From Thalassovita aquimarina (lineage in GTDB: Bacteria > Pseudomonadota > Alphaproteobacteria > Rhodobacterales > Rhodobacteraceae): 64,000 bases of DNA. Location: positions 40,183-104,182 of the forward strand of contig NZ_JADMKU010000015.1 of NCBI RefSeq assembly GCF_018219815.1, in the 5' to 3' direction. This document shows, one piece after another, positions 1 to 9,307 of this stretch. The translations under genes were made by a program, and so were the position numbers. Every line of letters begins with the position of its first letter. Position 1 is the stretch's first letter. The notes beneath the pieces are model-generated. The model saw only the letters and a program-made list of their open reading frames with translations. It made no database searches and was not told the origin of the DNA.

Positions 1-1388
1 TTGGCGAAACGATCTTCGTAATCCTTGGTATGCGCCGCGATCTTGTCGGCATCGCCCAGATCCGCGCGGTGGATGATCTCGGTCGCGCCCTTGGCGCCCA
101 TCACCGCGATTTCGGCGGTCGGCCAGGCATAGTTGAAATCGCCGCGCAGGTGCTTGGACGCCATCACGTCATAGGCGCCGCCATAGGCCTTGCGGGTGAT
201 CACGGTGACCTTGGGCACGGTGGCTTCGCCATAGGCGAACAGCAGCTTCGCGCCGTGCTTGATGACGCCGCCGTATTCCTGGGAGGTCCCCGGCAGGAAG
301 CCCGGAACGTCGACCAGGGTCAGGATCGGGATTTCGAACGCGTCGCAGAAGCGCACGAAGCGGGCCGCCTTGCGCGACGAGTCGATGTCGAGGCAGCCTG
401 CCAGCACCATCGGCTGGTTCGCCACCACGCCCACGGTCTGGCCTTCCAGCCGGATGAAACCGGTGATGATGTTCTTGGCGAAATCTTCCTGGATCTCGTA
501 GAAATCGCCCTCGTCCGCGACCTTGTGGATCAGTTCCTTCATGTCATAGGGCGTGTTGGGATTTTCCGGGATCAGCGTGTCGAGGCTGATCTCGACCCGG
601 CCAGGTTCGTCGAAGAACGGGCGCACGGGCGGTTTTTCGCGGTTGTTCAGCGGCAGGAAATCGACCAGCCGGCGAACCTCGGCCAGCGCCTCGACGTCGT
701 TTTCAAAGGCGCCGTCGGCGACCGAGGATTTCTTGGTATGGGTCGATGCGCCGCCCAGTTCCTCGGCCGTGACCTGTTCGTTGGTCACGGTTTTCACCAC
801 GTCGGGGCCAGTGACGAACATGTAGGAACTGTCTTTGACCATGAAGATGAAATCGGTCATCGCGGGGGAATAGACCGCGCCGCCTGCGCAGGGCCCCATG
901 ATGACGGAGATTTGCGGCACCACGCCCGAGGCCATGATGTTGCGCTGGAACACTTCGGCGTAACCGGCGAGCGAGGCCACCCCTTCCTGGATCCGGGCGC
1001 CGCCCGAATCGTTCAGACCGATCACCGGGGCGCCGTTTTGCACCGCCATATCCATGATCTTGCAAATCTTTTCGGCATGGGTTTCCGACAGCGATCCGCC
1101 GAAGACGGTGAAGTCCTGACTGAACACATAGACCATGCGGCCGTTGATCGTGCCCCAGCCAGTGATCACGCCGTCGCCCGCGGGCTTTTCCTGCTCCATG
1201 CCAAAATCGGTGCAGCGATGCGCCTTGAACATGTCGAATTCTTCGAAACTGTCCTCGTCGAGCAGAAGCTCGATCCGTTCGCGCGCGGTCAGTTTGCCCT
1301 TCTTGTGCTGGCTGTCGATACGGCGCTGACCGCCACCCAGACGGGCGGCTGCGCGGCGTTCTTCCAATTCCTGGAGAATATCTTTCAT
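1..1388 (-). CDS. pccB: propionyl-CoA carboxylase beta subunit (C-terminus cut by window edge)
   Basis: This is the carboxyltransferase subunit of biotin-dependent propionyl-CoA carboxylase, which makes methylmalonyl-CoA from propionyl-CoA. Reading leftwards from the ATG at 1388, the protein starts [19 protein letters not shown] and contains the family stretches [52 protein letters not shown] and [14 protein letters not shown], with [18 protein letters not shown] near the cut. About 462 of the usual roughly 510 residues are present, so only the extreme C-terminus is missing. The divergent neighbours are an exporter and a PccR-like regulator. TTTGCAAA-type sites lie directly upstream, so propionyl-CoA-responsive control is likely. 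Confidence 0.95.
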   Translation of the reverse strand, partial: MKDILQELEERRAAARLGGGQRRIDSQHKKGKLTARERIELLLDEDSFEEFDMFKAHRCTDFGMEQEKPAGDGVITGWGTINGRMVYVFSQDFTVFGGSLSETHAEKICKIMDMAVQNGAPVIGLNDSGGARIQEGVASLAGYAEVFQRNIMASGVVPQISVIMGPCAGGAVYSPAMTDFIFMVKDSSYMFVTGPDVVKTVTNEQVTAEELGGASTHTKKSSVADGAFENDVEALAEVRRLVDFLPLNNREKPPVRPFFDEPGRVEISLDTLIPENPNTPYDMKELIHKVADEGDFYEIQEDFAKNIITGFIRLEGQTVGVVANQPMVLAGCLDIDSSRKAARFVRFCDAFEIPILTLVDVPGFLPGTSQEYGGVIKHGAKLLFAYGEATVPKVTVITRKAYGGAYDVMASKHLRGDFNYAWPTAEIAVMGAKGATEIIHRADLGDADKIAAHTKDYEDRFA

Positions 1389-1457
1389 GGCAGACCTCTT
1401 ATGATTTGGGCTAGGTATAGGCATTCGGGGGCATGTCTCAAAGCAAAATCCGGCAAA

Positions 1458-1505
1458 TTTGCAAATACTTGGCAGCACACCGAATGCTAATTGCAAACCA
1501 GCAAA
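1458..1505. promoter_or_regulatory. candidate PccR/ScfR operators between pccB and the exporter
   Basis: A perfect TTTGCAAA palindrome lies at 1458-1465. The related ATTGCAAA and CCAGCAAA lie at 1490-1497 and 1498-1505. From memory, the characterised Rhodobacter PccR site is built of TTTGCAAA palindromes. The same motif recurs upstream of the regulator gene at 2803. The assignment is inferred from motif and context. Confidence 0.6.
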
Positions 1506-1570
1506 CTAACGCTACGTAAACAAATCGACGTCGCTGGACACTGGGTGTCATCGCCACATAACTTTCATCC

Positions 1571-2785
1571 ATGACGAGAACGACGAATGTTCGGTTCCTG
1601 GACCGTAGCACAGCACCACACATCGCGACCCTGATTCTCCTGGCCGGCATGTCTGCCCTGGCTATGAATATCTTTCTGCCCTCGCTTCCGGGCATGGCCG
1701 AGTATTTCGACGTCGAATACTCGGTGATGCAGCTTTCGGTGGCGCTCTATCTCGCGATCAACGCGTCGCTGCAGATTTTCGTCGGCCCGCTTTCCGACAA
1801 GTACGGCCGCCGCCCCATCGTGCTGTGGGGCACGGGGCTGTTCTGCCTCGCCACGCTGGGCTGCCTGCTGTCGACCAGCGGCGTCATGTTCCTTGTGTTC
1901 CGCATGCTGCAGGCAGTGATCGCGGTGGCGATCGTGCTGTCGCGCGCGGTGGTGCGCGACATGTTCCCGGCGGAAAAGGCCGCCTCGATGATGGGCTATG
2001 TCACCATGGGCATGTCCTTGGTGCCGATGCTGGGCCCGGCGCTTGGCGGCTACCTTGAAACGCTGTTCAGCTGGAAGGCGTCCTTCGTCCTGCTGCTGGG
2101 CTGCGGCATGACGCTGTTCGTTCTGGTTTGGCTGGACCTTGGCGAAACGGCGCAGAAAAGCGGCAACACGATCGGTCAGCAGTTCCGCGAATATCCCGAA
2201 TTGCTGACCTCACCGCGGTTCTGGGGCTATTGCCTGGCCGCGGCGCTGAATGCCGGTGCGTTCTTTGCCTATCTCGGCGGCGGGCCGTTCGTGGGCACCG
2301 AGGTGTTCCACCTGACACCGGAAAAACTGGGCCTTTATTTCGCCGCGCCCGGATTGGGTTATTTTGCCGGTAATTTCGTTTCCGGCCGGTTTTCCGCCCG
2401 TATCGGCATCAACCCGATGGTCTTGCGCGGCACGATGATCACCTCGGCCGGGCTGATCGCGTCACTGCTGATCAATCTGGCCGGGTTCCATCACCCGGTG
2501 CTGTTCTACGGCACCATGGTCTTTGTCGGCCTCGGAAACGGTATGACGATCCCCAATGCCACCTCAGGGATGCTGTCGGTGCGGCCACACCTGGCCGGCA
2601 CCGCTTCGGGTCTGGGCGGCACGATGATGATCGGCGGCGGCGCCGCATTGTCGGCGCTTGCCGGGGTGCTGCTGGTGCCGGGATCGACCGAGATTCCGCT
2701 GATCGGGCTGATGGCCACGACATCGATCGCATCGATCCTGTGCATCAGCCTGGTGATCCGGCGCGAACGGCTGGTGGGAATCTGA
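1571..2785 (+). CDS. Bcr/CflA-type MFS exporter
   Basis: A 404-residue major facilitator with about twelve hydrophobic segments. The inter-helix signature GPLSDKYGRRPIVLWG is near residue 75, and the MFPAEKAASMMGYVTMGMSLVPMLGP region is typical of the Bcr/CflA drug-exporter branch. In that family such proteins are inner-membrane proton antiporters. Its place between pccB and the pccR-like gene, with PccR-type motifs in the upstream spacer, suggests co-regulation with propionyl-CoA metabolism. Export of an organic acid or acyl metabolite is then as plausible as drug efflux. The substrate cannot be read from the sequence. Confidence 0.85.
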   Translation: MTRTTNVRFLDRSTAPHIATLILLAGMSALAMNIFLPSLPGMAEYFDVEYSVMQLSVALYLAINASLQIFVGPLSDKYGRRPIVLWGTGLFCLATLGCLLSTSGVMFLVFRMLQAVIAVAIVLSRAVVRDMFPAEKAASMMGYVTMGMSLVPMLGPALGGYLETLFSWKASFVLLLGCGMTLFVLVWLDLGETAQKSGNTIGQQFREYPELLTSPRFWGYCLAAALNAGAFFAYLGGGPFVGTEVFHLTPEKLGLYFAAPGLGYFAGNFVSGRFSARIGINPMVLRGTMITSAGLIASLLINLAGFHHPVLFYGTMVFVGLGNGMTIPNATSGMLSVRPHLAGTASGLGGTMMIGGGAALSALAGVLLVPGSTEIPLIGLMATTSIASILCISLVIRRERLVGI

Positions 2786-2802
2786 CCCCTTGCGCCCGCG
2801 GA

Positions 2803-2840
2803 TTTGCAAACTTACGATTCAGGAATCGCAAACCTGTAAA
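2803..2840. promoter_or_regulatory. candidate autoregulatory PccR/ScfR operator
   Basis: A perfect TTTGCAAA at 2803-2810 is followed after 14 bases by ATCGCAAA at 2825-2832 and then CCTGTAAA at 2833-2840. The array lies 18 bases upstream of the regulator's ATG. It repeats the motif found upstream of pccB, which suggests autoregulation. Confidence 0.6.
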
Positions 2841-2857
2841 CCCATCCGGTCCGCATC

Positions 2858-4255
2858 ATGGCTACTCAAAAACTCTATGCCGGCGCAAAGCTGCGCGAAA
2901 CCCGGCTGCGGCTGGGCCTGACGCAGAAGGAATTCGCCACCAAGCTGGGCGTGTCGCTGCCCTATCTGAACCAGATGGAAAACAACAACCGCCCGGTATC
3001 GACCACGGTCGTTCTGGCGCTGGCGCAGGAATTCGGTTTCGACGTGACCGAGCTGTCGACCGGCGACAGCGAACGGTTGGTCAGCGACATGCGCGAAGCG
3101 ATCGCCGACCCGGTCTTCGCCGACAACATGCCGCCCTTGGCCGACCTGCGGCTGACCGCGTCGAACGCGCCGGCGCTGGCGCGGGCGTTCCTGGACCTGC
3201 ACCGGGCCTACCGGCAGACCCATGAACGGCTGGCTTCGCTGGACGAAGCCCTGGGCCGCGAAGACAGCCGCACCCAACCTTCCCCCTGGGAAGAAGTGCG
3301 CGATTTCTTCCATTATTGCGACAACTACATCGACGCGGTGGACCGCGCGGCGGAACATTTCGCCGATCGGGCCGGGCCGGGTGGCATTCGGCTGCATGCG
3401 CTGAAAACGCTGAAATCCGCCGGGCTGACGATCAATTTCAACGACAAGGCAAAGCTGCGCAGTTTCGACCCCGAAACCCGCACCCTGATGCTGTCGTCGC
3501 GGATGGCGCCGGAAACCCAGACCTTCCAGCTGTTGCTGCAGATCGCCCTGATGAGCCAGGACAAGCTGCTGGAGGCGACGCTCGATTTGGCCAAGTTCCA
3601 GTCGGACGAGGCCCGCACCATCGCCAAGATCGGGTTGGCCAATTACTTCGCGGGCGCCGCGCTGATGCCCTATGGCGCCTTCCTGTCGGCGGCGCAGGAC
3701 ACCCGGCACGATCTGGAACTGCTGTCGCACCGCTTCGGCGCCTCGATCGAACAGGTGGCGCACCGGCTGTCGACGCTGCAGCGCCCCGGCGCCAAGGGCA
3801 TCCCGTTCTTTTTCGTCCGCGTCGATCAGGCTGGCACCATCACCAAGCGCCATTCGGCGACCCGGCTGCAATTCGCCCGCTTCGGCGGCGCCTGCCCGCT
3901 GTGGAACGTGCACCGGGCGTTCGAAAGCCCGGGCCGGTTCCTGCGTCAGCTGGCCGAAACGCCCGACGGGGTGCGTTACATCAGCCTTGCCCGCGACGTG
4001 TCGAAATCCGGCGGGTCGTTCGGCGCGCCGGTGCGCCGGTTCGCAATTTCGCTGGGCTGCGAGGTGCGCCATGCTGCCGAACTGGTCTATGCCGACGACC
4101 TGGACCTGAACAATCCGCTGGCCTACGAACCGATCGGCATTTCCTGCCGCATCTGCGAACGCACCGAATGCCATCAGCGGTCGGTGCCGCCGCTGGAACG
4201 GCGGCTGACCATCGACACCAACGAACGTGACCTGCTGCCCTACAAGGTGGAATGA
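2858..4255 (+). CDS. pccR: short-chain fatty acyl-CoA regulator, PccR-like (XRE HTH plus IrrE-like domain)
   Basis: A 465-residue transcription factor of the ScfR family. Residues about 8-65 form an XRE helix-turn-helix (LRETRLRLGLTQKEFATKLG, then LPYLNQMENNNRPVS). A middle region of the IrrE/ImmA type (DUF955) follows. The C-terminal part carries the family cysteines in ISCRICERTECHQRSVPPL. Rhodobacter PccR senses propionyl-CoA status and controls pccB, and this copy is two genes from pccB. Because the peptidase-like domain is retained as a ligand sensor in this family, proteolysis is not implied. The symbol rests on family and neighbourhood. Confidence 0.85.
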   Translation: MATQKLYAGAKLRETRLRLGLTQKEFATKLGVSLPYLNQMENNNRPVSTTVVLALAQEFGFDVTELSTGDSERLVSDMREAIADPVFADNMPPLADLRLTASNAPALARAFLDLHRAYRQTHERLASLDEALGREDSRTQPSPWEEVRDFFHYCDNYIDAVDRAAEHFADRAGPGGIRLHALKTLKSAGLTINFNDKAKLRSFDPETRTLMLSSRMAPETQTFQLLLQIALMSQDKLLEATLDLAKFQSDEARTIAKIGLANYFAGAALMPYGAFLSAAQDTRHDLELLSHRFGASIEQVAHRLSTLQRPGAKGIPFFFVRVDQAGTITKRHSATRLQFARFGGACPLWNVHRAFESPGRFLRQLAETPDGVRYISLARDVSKSGGSFGAPVRRFAISLGCEVRHAAELVYADDLDLNNPLAYEPIGISCRICERTECHQRSVPPLERRLTIDTNERDLLPYKVE

Positions 4256-4267
4256 GCGGCAGGCATG

Positions 4268-4296
4268 AAAAAGGGCGGCAGCCTGCGCCGCCGCCC
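4268..4296 (-). terminator. rho-independent terminator for the YdcH-like gene
   Basis: GGGCGGC at 4273-4279 pairs with GCCGCCC at 4290-4296. Read on the minus strand, the hairpin is followed by five T residues, so it terminates transcription arriving from the YdcH-like gene. It lacks a T-tract for the plus-strand regulator gene. Confidence 0.7.
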
Positions 4297-4385
4297 TCCC
4301 CCGAGGGAAATCACTCGTACCGCACCTCTTGAGCCCCGGGCGCGGCGGGCTGTTTAGCCCCTGCCCGCCCAGGGCATTTCGGTGT

Positions 4386-4628
4386 TTACGCGTTTTCCTT
4401 CAGATAGGCGTAAATCTCGTCCTTCAGGGCCGAGCGCCGCTTGCGCAGGTCGACCTCGGCCAGTTCCTCACGCGGTTCGACATTGGTCTCGGCCCGGTGC
4501 ACCTTGCGATTCAGTTCGTGGTAATCCTCGGCCAGCTTGGCGAAGTGGTTGTCGCTGACCTTGAGGGCGTGGATTTTTTCGACGAATTCGGGGAATTCAT
4601 CGTGAAGTTCGTGAGGGGTATTCGACAT
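4386..4628 (-). CDS. YdcH family protein (DUF465)
   Basis: An 80-residue, highly charged and probably all-helical protein starting MSNTPHELHDEFPEF. It matches the small YdcH/DUF465 family in length and in its features: an early FPE, a central HxL/YHELN-like stretch, and the C-terminal RKRRSALKDEIYAYL. The family forms helical hairpins and its function is not established. It is a single-gene unit with its own downstream terminator. There is no signal peptide or membrane segment, so it is expected in the cytoplasm. Confidence 0.85.
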   Translation of the reverse strand: MSNTPHELHDEFPEFVEKIHALKVSDNHFAKLAEDYHELNRKVHRAETNVEPREELAEVDLRKRRSALKDEIYAYLKENA

Positions 4629-4747
4629 CGCGCGGTCTCCTTTGATTCTGTCATGATGAGCCTAGACGCGCTGCAGCGCGGCAACTTTGACACGGATCAA
4701 TAGAACAGCAGAGATGTCGGTTTTCCGGTGATTTTCCGCCCCCACCC

Positions 4748-5755
4748 CTAAAGCCGGTAAATCCGGTTCGCCGTGCCCGCGAAAAGCGCCTGCTGCGCGG
4801 CTTCGTCATAGCGCGCCGCGATCTTCTTCATCGCGTTCCAATAGGTGACATAACCGACCGACAGCTTGTCCACCGGGAAGTTGCTTTCGAACATCGCCCG
4901 TTCGGGGCCGAAGACGTCGATCATGTGGTGATAATAATGTGCCTGCGCCTCGACCAGTTCATCCGACGTCGGCGGCATGTCGCGCCCGTCCCAGCCGAAC
5001 CCGTTCACCGGCATGGCCAGTCCGCCCAGCTTGGCCACCACGTTGGGGCAGCGGGCGATCGCGGCCATCTCATCCTGCCATTCGGCAAAGCGGTCTTCGC
5101 GCTTGCCGGCGAAACGGTGCGTGCCGATCGGGGTGCCGAAATGGTTGAGAACCAGCGTGGTTTGCGGGCAGGCCCTGGCAAGATCGAGGAATTCACCGTT
5201 CTGCGGATGGAAATGCCAGGTATCGTAGGTCAGTCCGCGTTCGCCAAGCAGCCGCACCCCGCGCTGGAAATCCGGATCGACGTAAAGATGCGGCACCGGC
5301 TGGCCCTGAAACATGAAGCCCTTGCGTTCCTCGTCCCAGGCACCGGCATGGCGGATTCCGCGGAAGCGATCCGAGGCCGCCTCATGCGCATCGAGCACCT
5401 GGTTCAGGACCTCAGGATCAAGCCGCAGGTTGGCATGGGCCACGATCCCCGCGATCTGCGCCTTGCCGGGATATTTCGCGGCCTCGGCGGCGATGGCGGC
5501 GACATAGCGGGTTTCGCCCACCGGCGCGAAGGGTTTGGACGATCCGCGATCATAGCCGGAACCGCATTCGATGAAGACGGTGCGCGTGACCTTGTGCCCC
5601 GCCTGGGTATCGCCCCAGAGCTCGTCCAGTTCGTAAGTGCTGCCCAGACGGTCGGCCCAGAGATGGTGATGCGGATCGGTGATTTCACGATCCGGGTCGA
5701 TGATGTCTTCCCGGACCTGATCGTGCCAGGCCGCAAGGTTATCTGGAAATTGCAT
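4748..5755 (-). CDS. amidohydrolase family protein (amidohydrolase-2 type)
   Basis: A 335-residue TIM-barrel metal hydrolase. ITDPHHHLWAD near residue 25 carries the HxH metal motif of the amidohydrolase-2 (PF04909) branch. Further expected metal or acid sites are in RGIRHAGAW, VLNHFGTP and MFESNFPVDKLS. I chose the ATG at 5755 because GGGAGGGGAG lies just upstream; a longer frame extends towards betA but lacks a comparable signal. This branch includes lactonases and decarboxylases (2-pyrone-4,6-dicarboxylate lactonase-like). The substrate is unknown. It follows betA by 77 bases and may be the last gene of that operon. Confidence 0.85.
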   Translation of the reverse strand: MQFPDNLAAWHDQVREDIIDPDREITDPHHHLWADRLGSTYELDELWGDTQAGHKVTRTVFIECGSGYDRGSSKPFAPVGETRYVAAIAAEAAKYPGKAQIAGIVAHANLRLDPEVLNQVLDAHEAASDRFRGIRHAGAWDEERKGFMFQGQPVPHLYVDPDFQRGVRLLGERGLTYDTWHFHPQNGEFLDLARACPQTTLVLNHFGTPIGTHRFAGKREDRFAEWQDEMAAIARCPNVVAKLGGLAMPVNGFGWDGRDMPPTSDELVEAQAHYYHHMIDVFGPERAMFESNFPVDKLSVGYVTYWNAMKKIAARYDEAAQQALFAGTANRIYRL

Positions 5756-5832
5756 GGACTCCCCTCCCTTTCCGGCAAGCCTACGAAGAGGCACGCCGAC
5801 AGGGCAACGATTCCGTAGCGTTGCGGCCTGTC

Positions 5833-7491
5833 TCAGCGCTGCTGCGTCTGCCAGTTCGGATGCACCCACGGGGTTTCATTGGCCGGGGGCAGCATGCCGC
5901 GCCCCAGCAGGTGATCGCTGACCTTTTCTCCAACCATGATCGAGGGCGCGTTCAGATTGCCATTGGTGATGCGCGGGAAAATCGAACTGTCCGCCACCCG
6001 CAAGCCCGCGACGCCGGTCACCCGCGCTTGCGGATCGACCACCGCCATCGGGTCGTCCGCGGCACCCATCCGGCAGGTGCCGCAGGGGTGATAGGCACTT
6101 TCGGCGTGTTCGCGGATGAAGCCGTCGATCTCGTCGTCGCTTTGCAGTTCGGCGGCGGGCTGGATCGGGTTGCGGACATAGGGCCTGAACGCTTCCTGCC
6201 CGAAGATTTCACGGGTCAGCCGGATGCAGGCGCGGAAATCGCGCCAGTCGCTGTCCTCGCTCATGTAGTTGAAGCGGATCACCGGGGCGTCCTTGGGATC
6301 GGCGCTGCGCAGGGTGACAGACCCCCGCGACTCGCTGCGCATCGGACCGACATGGGCCTGGAACCCGTGGCCTTCCGACGCCGCCTTGCCATCGTAGCGC
6401 ACCGCGAGGGGCAGGAAGTGATACTGGATATCGGGGTATTTGACGCCCGCGCGCGACCGGATGAAGGCGGCGCTTTCGAACTGGTTCGACGCGCCCAGCC
6501 CGGTCTTGGTGAACAGCCATTGCGCCCCGATCACGCCCTTCCAGAACAGGGTCCAGTAGCGATAGAGCGTGATCGGCTGGCTGGCGGCCATCTGGAAATA
6601 GACCTCAAGGTGATCCTGCAGGTTGGCGCCGACGCCGGGCCGGTCCGCCACCACGTCGATGCCATGTTCGGCAAGCTGCCGCGCCGGGCCGATCCCCGAC
6701 AGCATCAGCAGCTTCGGCGAATTGATCGAGGAGGCGGCGATCACCACCTCGCGCCGGGCGCGGATGACCTGCGTCTTGCCGCCACGGTCGATTTCCACCC
6801 CGACGGCGCGGCCGTTTTCGATCACCACCCGGCGCGCCAGCCCGCGCACGAGGTCGCAATTGTCCCGCCGTAGCGCCGGTTTCAGGTAAGCATTCGCCGC
6901 CGACCAGCGCCGTCCTTTCCACACGGTCTGTTCCATTGGGCCGAAGCCTTCCTGCTTCTCGCCGTTGTAATCATCGGTCAGCTCGTACCCGGCCTGTTTC
7001 CCCGCCTCGACGAAGGCATGGTAGAGCTTGTTGCGGCGCGGGCCGCGGGTGACATGCAGCGGCCCGTCTGTCCCGCGCCACGCGGCATCGCCACCATGAC
7101 CGCTGTCGTGCCAGCTTTCCATCCGCTTGTAGTAGGGCAGCACGTCGGCATAGCCCCAGCCCTCGGCGCCGCTGTCGCGCCAATGGTCGAAATCGCAGGC
7201 ATGACCGCGGACATAGACCATCCCGTTGATGCTGGACGATCCGCCGATCACCTTGCCGCGCGGGCAGACCAGGCGGCGATTGCCCAGATGCGGTTCCGGT
7301 TCGGACTGGTAGCCCCAGTCGTAAAGCCCCATGTTCATCGGGTAGCTCAGCGCCGCCGGCATCTGGATGAACGGCCCGGCATCGGACCCACCATATTCGA
7401 TCACCAGAACGCTCGCCCCGGCTTCGCTCAACCGGTACGCCATGGCGCAGCCGGCAGAGCCTGCGCCCACGATCACAAAATCCGCTTCCAT
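5833..7491 (-). CDS. betA: choline dehydrogenase
   Basis: A 552-residue GMC-family FAD oxidoreductase that oxidises choline to betaine aldehyde. The N-terminus [19 protein letters not shown] has the dinucleotide-binding GxGxxG. The GMC signature [18 protein letters not shown] follows near residue 80. The C-terminal active-site region [12 protein letters not shown] is present, with the catalytic histidine, and is followed by [18 protein letters not shown]. Length and order are those of BetA. It is the fourth gene of betI-betC-(Zn protein)-betB-betA and is separated from betB by 95 bases holding a perfect inverted repeat. Confidence 0.95.
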   Translation of the reverse strand: MEADFVIVGAGSAGCAMAYRLSEAGASVLVIEYGGSDAGPFIQMPAALSYPMNMGLYDWGYQSEPEPHLGNRRLVCPRGKVIGGSSSINGMVYVRGHACDFDHWRDSGAEGWGYADVLPYYKRMESWHDSGHGGDAAWRGTDGPLHVTRGPRRNKLYHAFVEAGKQAGYELTDDYNGEKQEGFGPMEQTVWKGRRWSAANAYLKPALRRDNCDLVRGLARRVVIENGRAVGVEIDRGGKTQVIRARREVVIAASSINSPKLLMLSGIGPARQLAEHGIDVVADRPGVGANLQDHLEVYFQMAASQPITLYRYWTLFWKGVIGAQWLFTKTGLGASNQFESAAFIRSRAGVKYPDIQYHFLPLAVRYDGKAASEGHGFQAHVGPMRSESRGSVTLRSADPKDAPVIRFNYMSEDSDWRDFRACIRLTREIFGQEAFRPYVRNPIQPAAELQSDDEIDGFIREHAESAYHPCGTCRMGAADDPMAVVDPQARVTGVAGLRVADSSIFPRITNGNLNAPSIMVGEKVSDHLLGRGMLPPANETPWVHPNWQTQQR

Positions 7492-7519
7492 TTTTCACAC
7501 CTTCAGGAACGTCCCCGAA

Positions 7520-7568
7520 GCCGCCTCGGCGGGCCGGGGTGGGTGGGCGGGCGGCACGCCGAGGCGGC
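7520..7568. repeat. 11-bp perfect inverted repeat between betB and betA
   Basis: GCCGCCTCGGC at 7520-7530 and GCCGAGGCGGC at 7558-7568 are exact reverse complements separated by 27 bases. There is no T-tract on either side, so it reads better as an mRNA-processing or stabilising hairpin inside the operon than as a terminator. Confidence 0.6.
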
Positions 7569-7586
7569 AGCCCCTGCCCTTGAAAC

Positions 7587-9041
7587 TCAGAACGCCGCCT
7601 CGCAGGCATCCATACGCACGAAGACCGATTTCAATTGGCTGTAATGCTCGATCGCGGCGCGGGCGTTTTCCCGGCCCACGCCCGACATCTTGGCCCCGCC
7701 GAACGGTACCTCGACCGGCGCATCGTTGTAGGAATTGATGAAACAGGTGCCCGCCTCGAAGCGCTGGACCACCCGGTGCGCCCGGGTCAGGTCGGCGGTA
7801 AACACGCCCGCCGCCAAGCCGAATTCGGTATCGTTGGCGCGCGCCAGCACGTCGTCCTCGTCCTCGAAATCCAGAACGCACATGACGGGGCCGAAGATTT
7901 CCTCGCGCGCGATCACCATGTCGTCGGTGACATCGGCGAAAACGGTAGGTTCGATATAGAACCCGTCGCGGTCGATCCTTTTCCCCCCTGTCACCAGCCG
8001 CGCGCCTTCCTCGACGCCCTTGGCGATGTAGCGCTCGACAATGCCAAGCTGGCCTTCGCTGACCATCGGGCCGAAATTCGTCGCCTCGTCCAGCGGATCG
8101 CCGATGACGGCGTCCCGCAGCCGTTCGGCCAGACGGGCAAGGAAGGCGTCCTTGATGCCCTTCTGCACGAAAACGCGCGTACCGTTGGAGCAGACCTGCC
8201 CGGAGGAATAGAAATTGCCGTTGATTGCGCCGCTGACCGCGCCGTCCAGATCGGCGTCATCGAAGATCACCAGCGGCGACTTGCCGCCCAGTTCCATCGT
8301 CACGTGTTTCATGCCTTGCGCCGCGGCGGCATAGACCTTGCGCCCGGTCGGCACCGATCCGGTCAGCGACACCTTGTCGACGCGGCTGTCGGTGACCAGC
8401 GGCGCGCCGACGGCCCCAGCCCCCTGCACCACGTTGAACAGCCCCGCCGGAAGCCCGGCCTCGACCAGTATCTCGGCCACTTTCAGCGCCGACAGCGGCG
8501 TGGTTTCGGACGGCTTGAACACCATCGCATTGCCACAGGCCAGCGCGGGCGCGGCCTTCCAGCAGGCGATTTGCGTCGGATAATTCCACGCCCCGATGCC
8601 GACGCACAGACCCAGGGCTTCGCGGATCGTATAGGCCCAGTTGCCATCGCCCAGCGGGATGTGATCGCCGGTCAGGCTGCCCGCCAGCCCGCCGTAATAT
8701 TCCAGCGCATCGGCGCCGCTGGTGGCATCGGCGACCAGCGTTTCCTGCAACGGCTTGCCGGTGTCGTGAGTTTCCAGCACCGACAATTCGCGATTGCGTT
8801 CGCGGATGATATCGGCAGCGCGGCGCAGCACTCGGCCTCTCTCGGTGCCGCTCTTCGCGGCCCAGTCGGCCTGCGCGGCGCGGGCCGAGGTGATCGCCTC
8901 CTCGATCACCGCCGGGGTGGCTTCGTGCAGACGCGCGATCACCTCGCCGGTGGCGGGATAGATCACCTTCATCTCTGCCCCCGCCTTGTCCTCGACATAA
9001 CGGCCGTTCACGAAATGGCTGGCTTCAGGTTGCAGTTTCAT
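7587..9041 (-). CDS. betB: betaine aldehyde dehydrogenase
   Basis: A 484-residue NAD(P)-dependent aldehyde dehydrogenase that converts betaine aldehyde to glycine betaine. It shows the ALDH landmarks: [26 protein letters not shown], the catalytic glutamate in [16 protein letters not shown], and the nucleophilic cysteine in [14 protein letters not shown]. It ends with [18 protein letters not shown]. The ATG at 9041 overlaps the stop of the upstream zinc-protein gene as ATGA, which fixes the start. A much longer open frame continues upstream but only shadows other genes. It is an operon member between the zinc protein and betA. Confidence 0.95.
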   Translation of the reverse strand: MKLQPEASHFVNGRYVEDKAGAEMKVIYPATGEVIARLHEATPAVIEEAITSARAAQADWAAKSGTERGRVLRRAADIIRERNRELSVLETHDTGKPLQETLVADATSGADALEYYGGLAGSLTGDHIPLGDGNWAYTIREALGLCVGIGAWNYPTQIACWKAAPALACGNAMVFKPSETTPLSALKVAEILVEAGLPAGLFNVVQGAGAVGAPLVTDSRVDKVSLTGSVPTGRKVYAAAAQGMKHVTMELGGKSPLVIFDDADLDGAVSGAINGNFYSSGQVCSNGTRVFVQKGIKDAFLARLAERLRDAVIGDPLDEATNFGPMVSEGQLGIVERYIAKGVEEGARLVTGGKRIDRDGFYIEPTVFADVTDDMVIAREEIFGPVMCVLDFEDEDDVLARANDTEFGLAAGVFTADLTRAHRVVQRFEAGTCFINSYNDAPVEVPFGGAKMSGVGRENARAAIEHYSQLKSVFVRMDACEAAF

Positions 9042-9307
9042 TCTCGGAACCATCGTTTGTTCATCTGTTTCAGGAATTCGGGCGTCAGCGGCATGTCGGC
9101 CCCGGCCAGAACCGCGTCGATGCCGCAACGGGGGCAGATGGCGGTTTCGCCCGCCGGGCGCTCCTTGTAGGGCGGCTCCTCGATCCATTCGTCGATCTCG
9201 GCCGGATCGAAGATCGCGCAGCAATGGAAACACCCGGCCTGCGCGCTTTGCAGCAGGCTGGCCTTGTGCCGGGTGCTGAAGGTATGGGCGCGTTCGGTAT
9301 CCATCAT
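9038..9307 (-). CDS. small zinc-binding-like cytoplasmic protein within the bet operon
   Basis: An 89-residue protein starting [17 protein letters not shown]. It has two cysteine pairs, GCFHCCAIF and [11 protein letters not shown], arranged as a compact zinc ribbon. It resembles a widespread family annotated only as 'cytoplasmic protein' in many proteobacteria; I know of no assigned function. Its ATG overlaps the betC stop and its stop overlaps the betB start, both as ATGA. It is therefore almost certainly translated with the betaine genes. The second methionine (9304) is an alternative start. A role in metal handling or regulation for the pathway would be speculation. Confidence 0.8.
   Translation of the reverse strand: MMDTERAHTFSTRHKASLLQSAQAGCFHCCAIFDPAEIDEWIEEPPYKERPAGETAICPRCGIDAVLAGADMPLTPEFLKQMNKRWFRE

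Noticed and set aside
30..1490. 486-codon open frame on the plus strand
   Set aside because: It lies antisense to pccB, whose minus-strand protein has clear carboxyltransferase motifs. The plus frame has no recognisable features and is a by-product of high GC.
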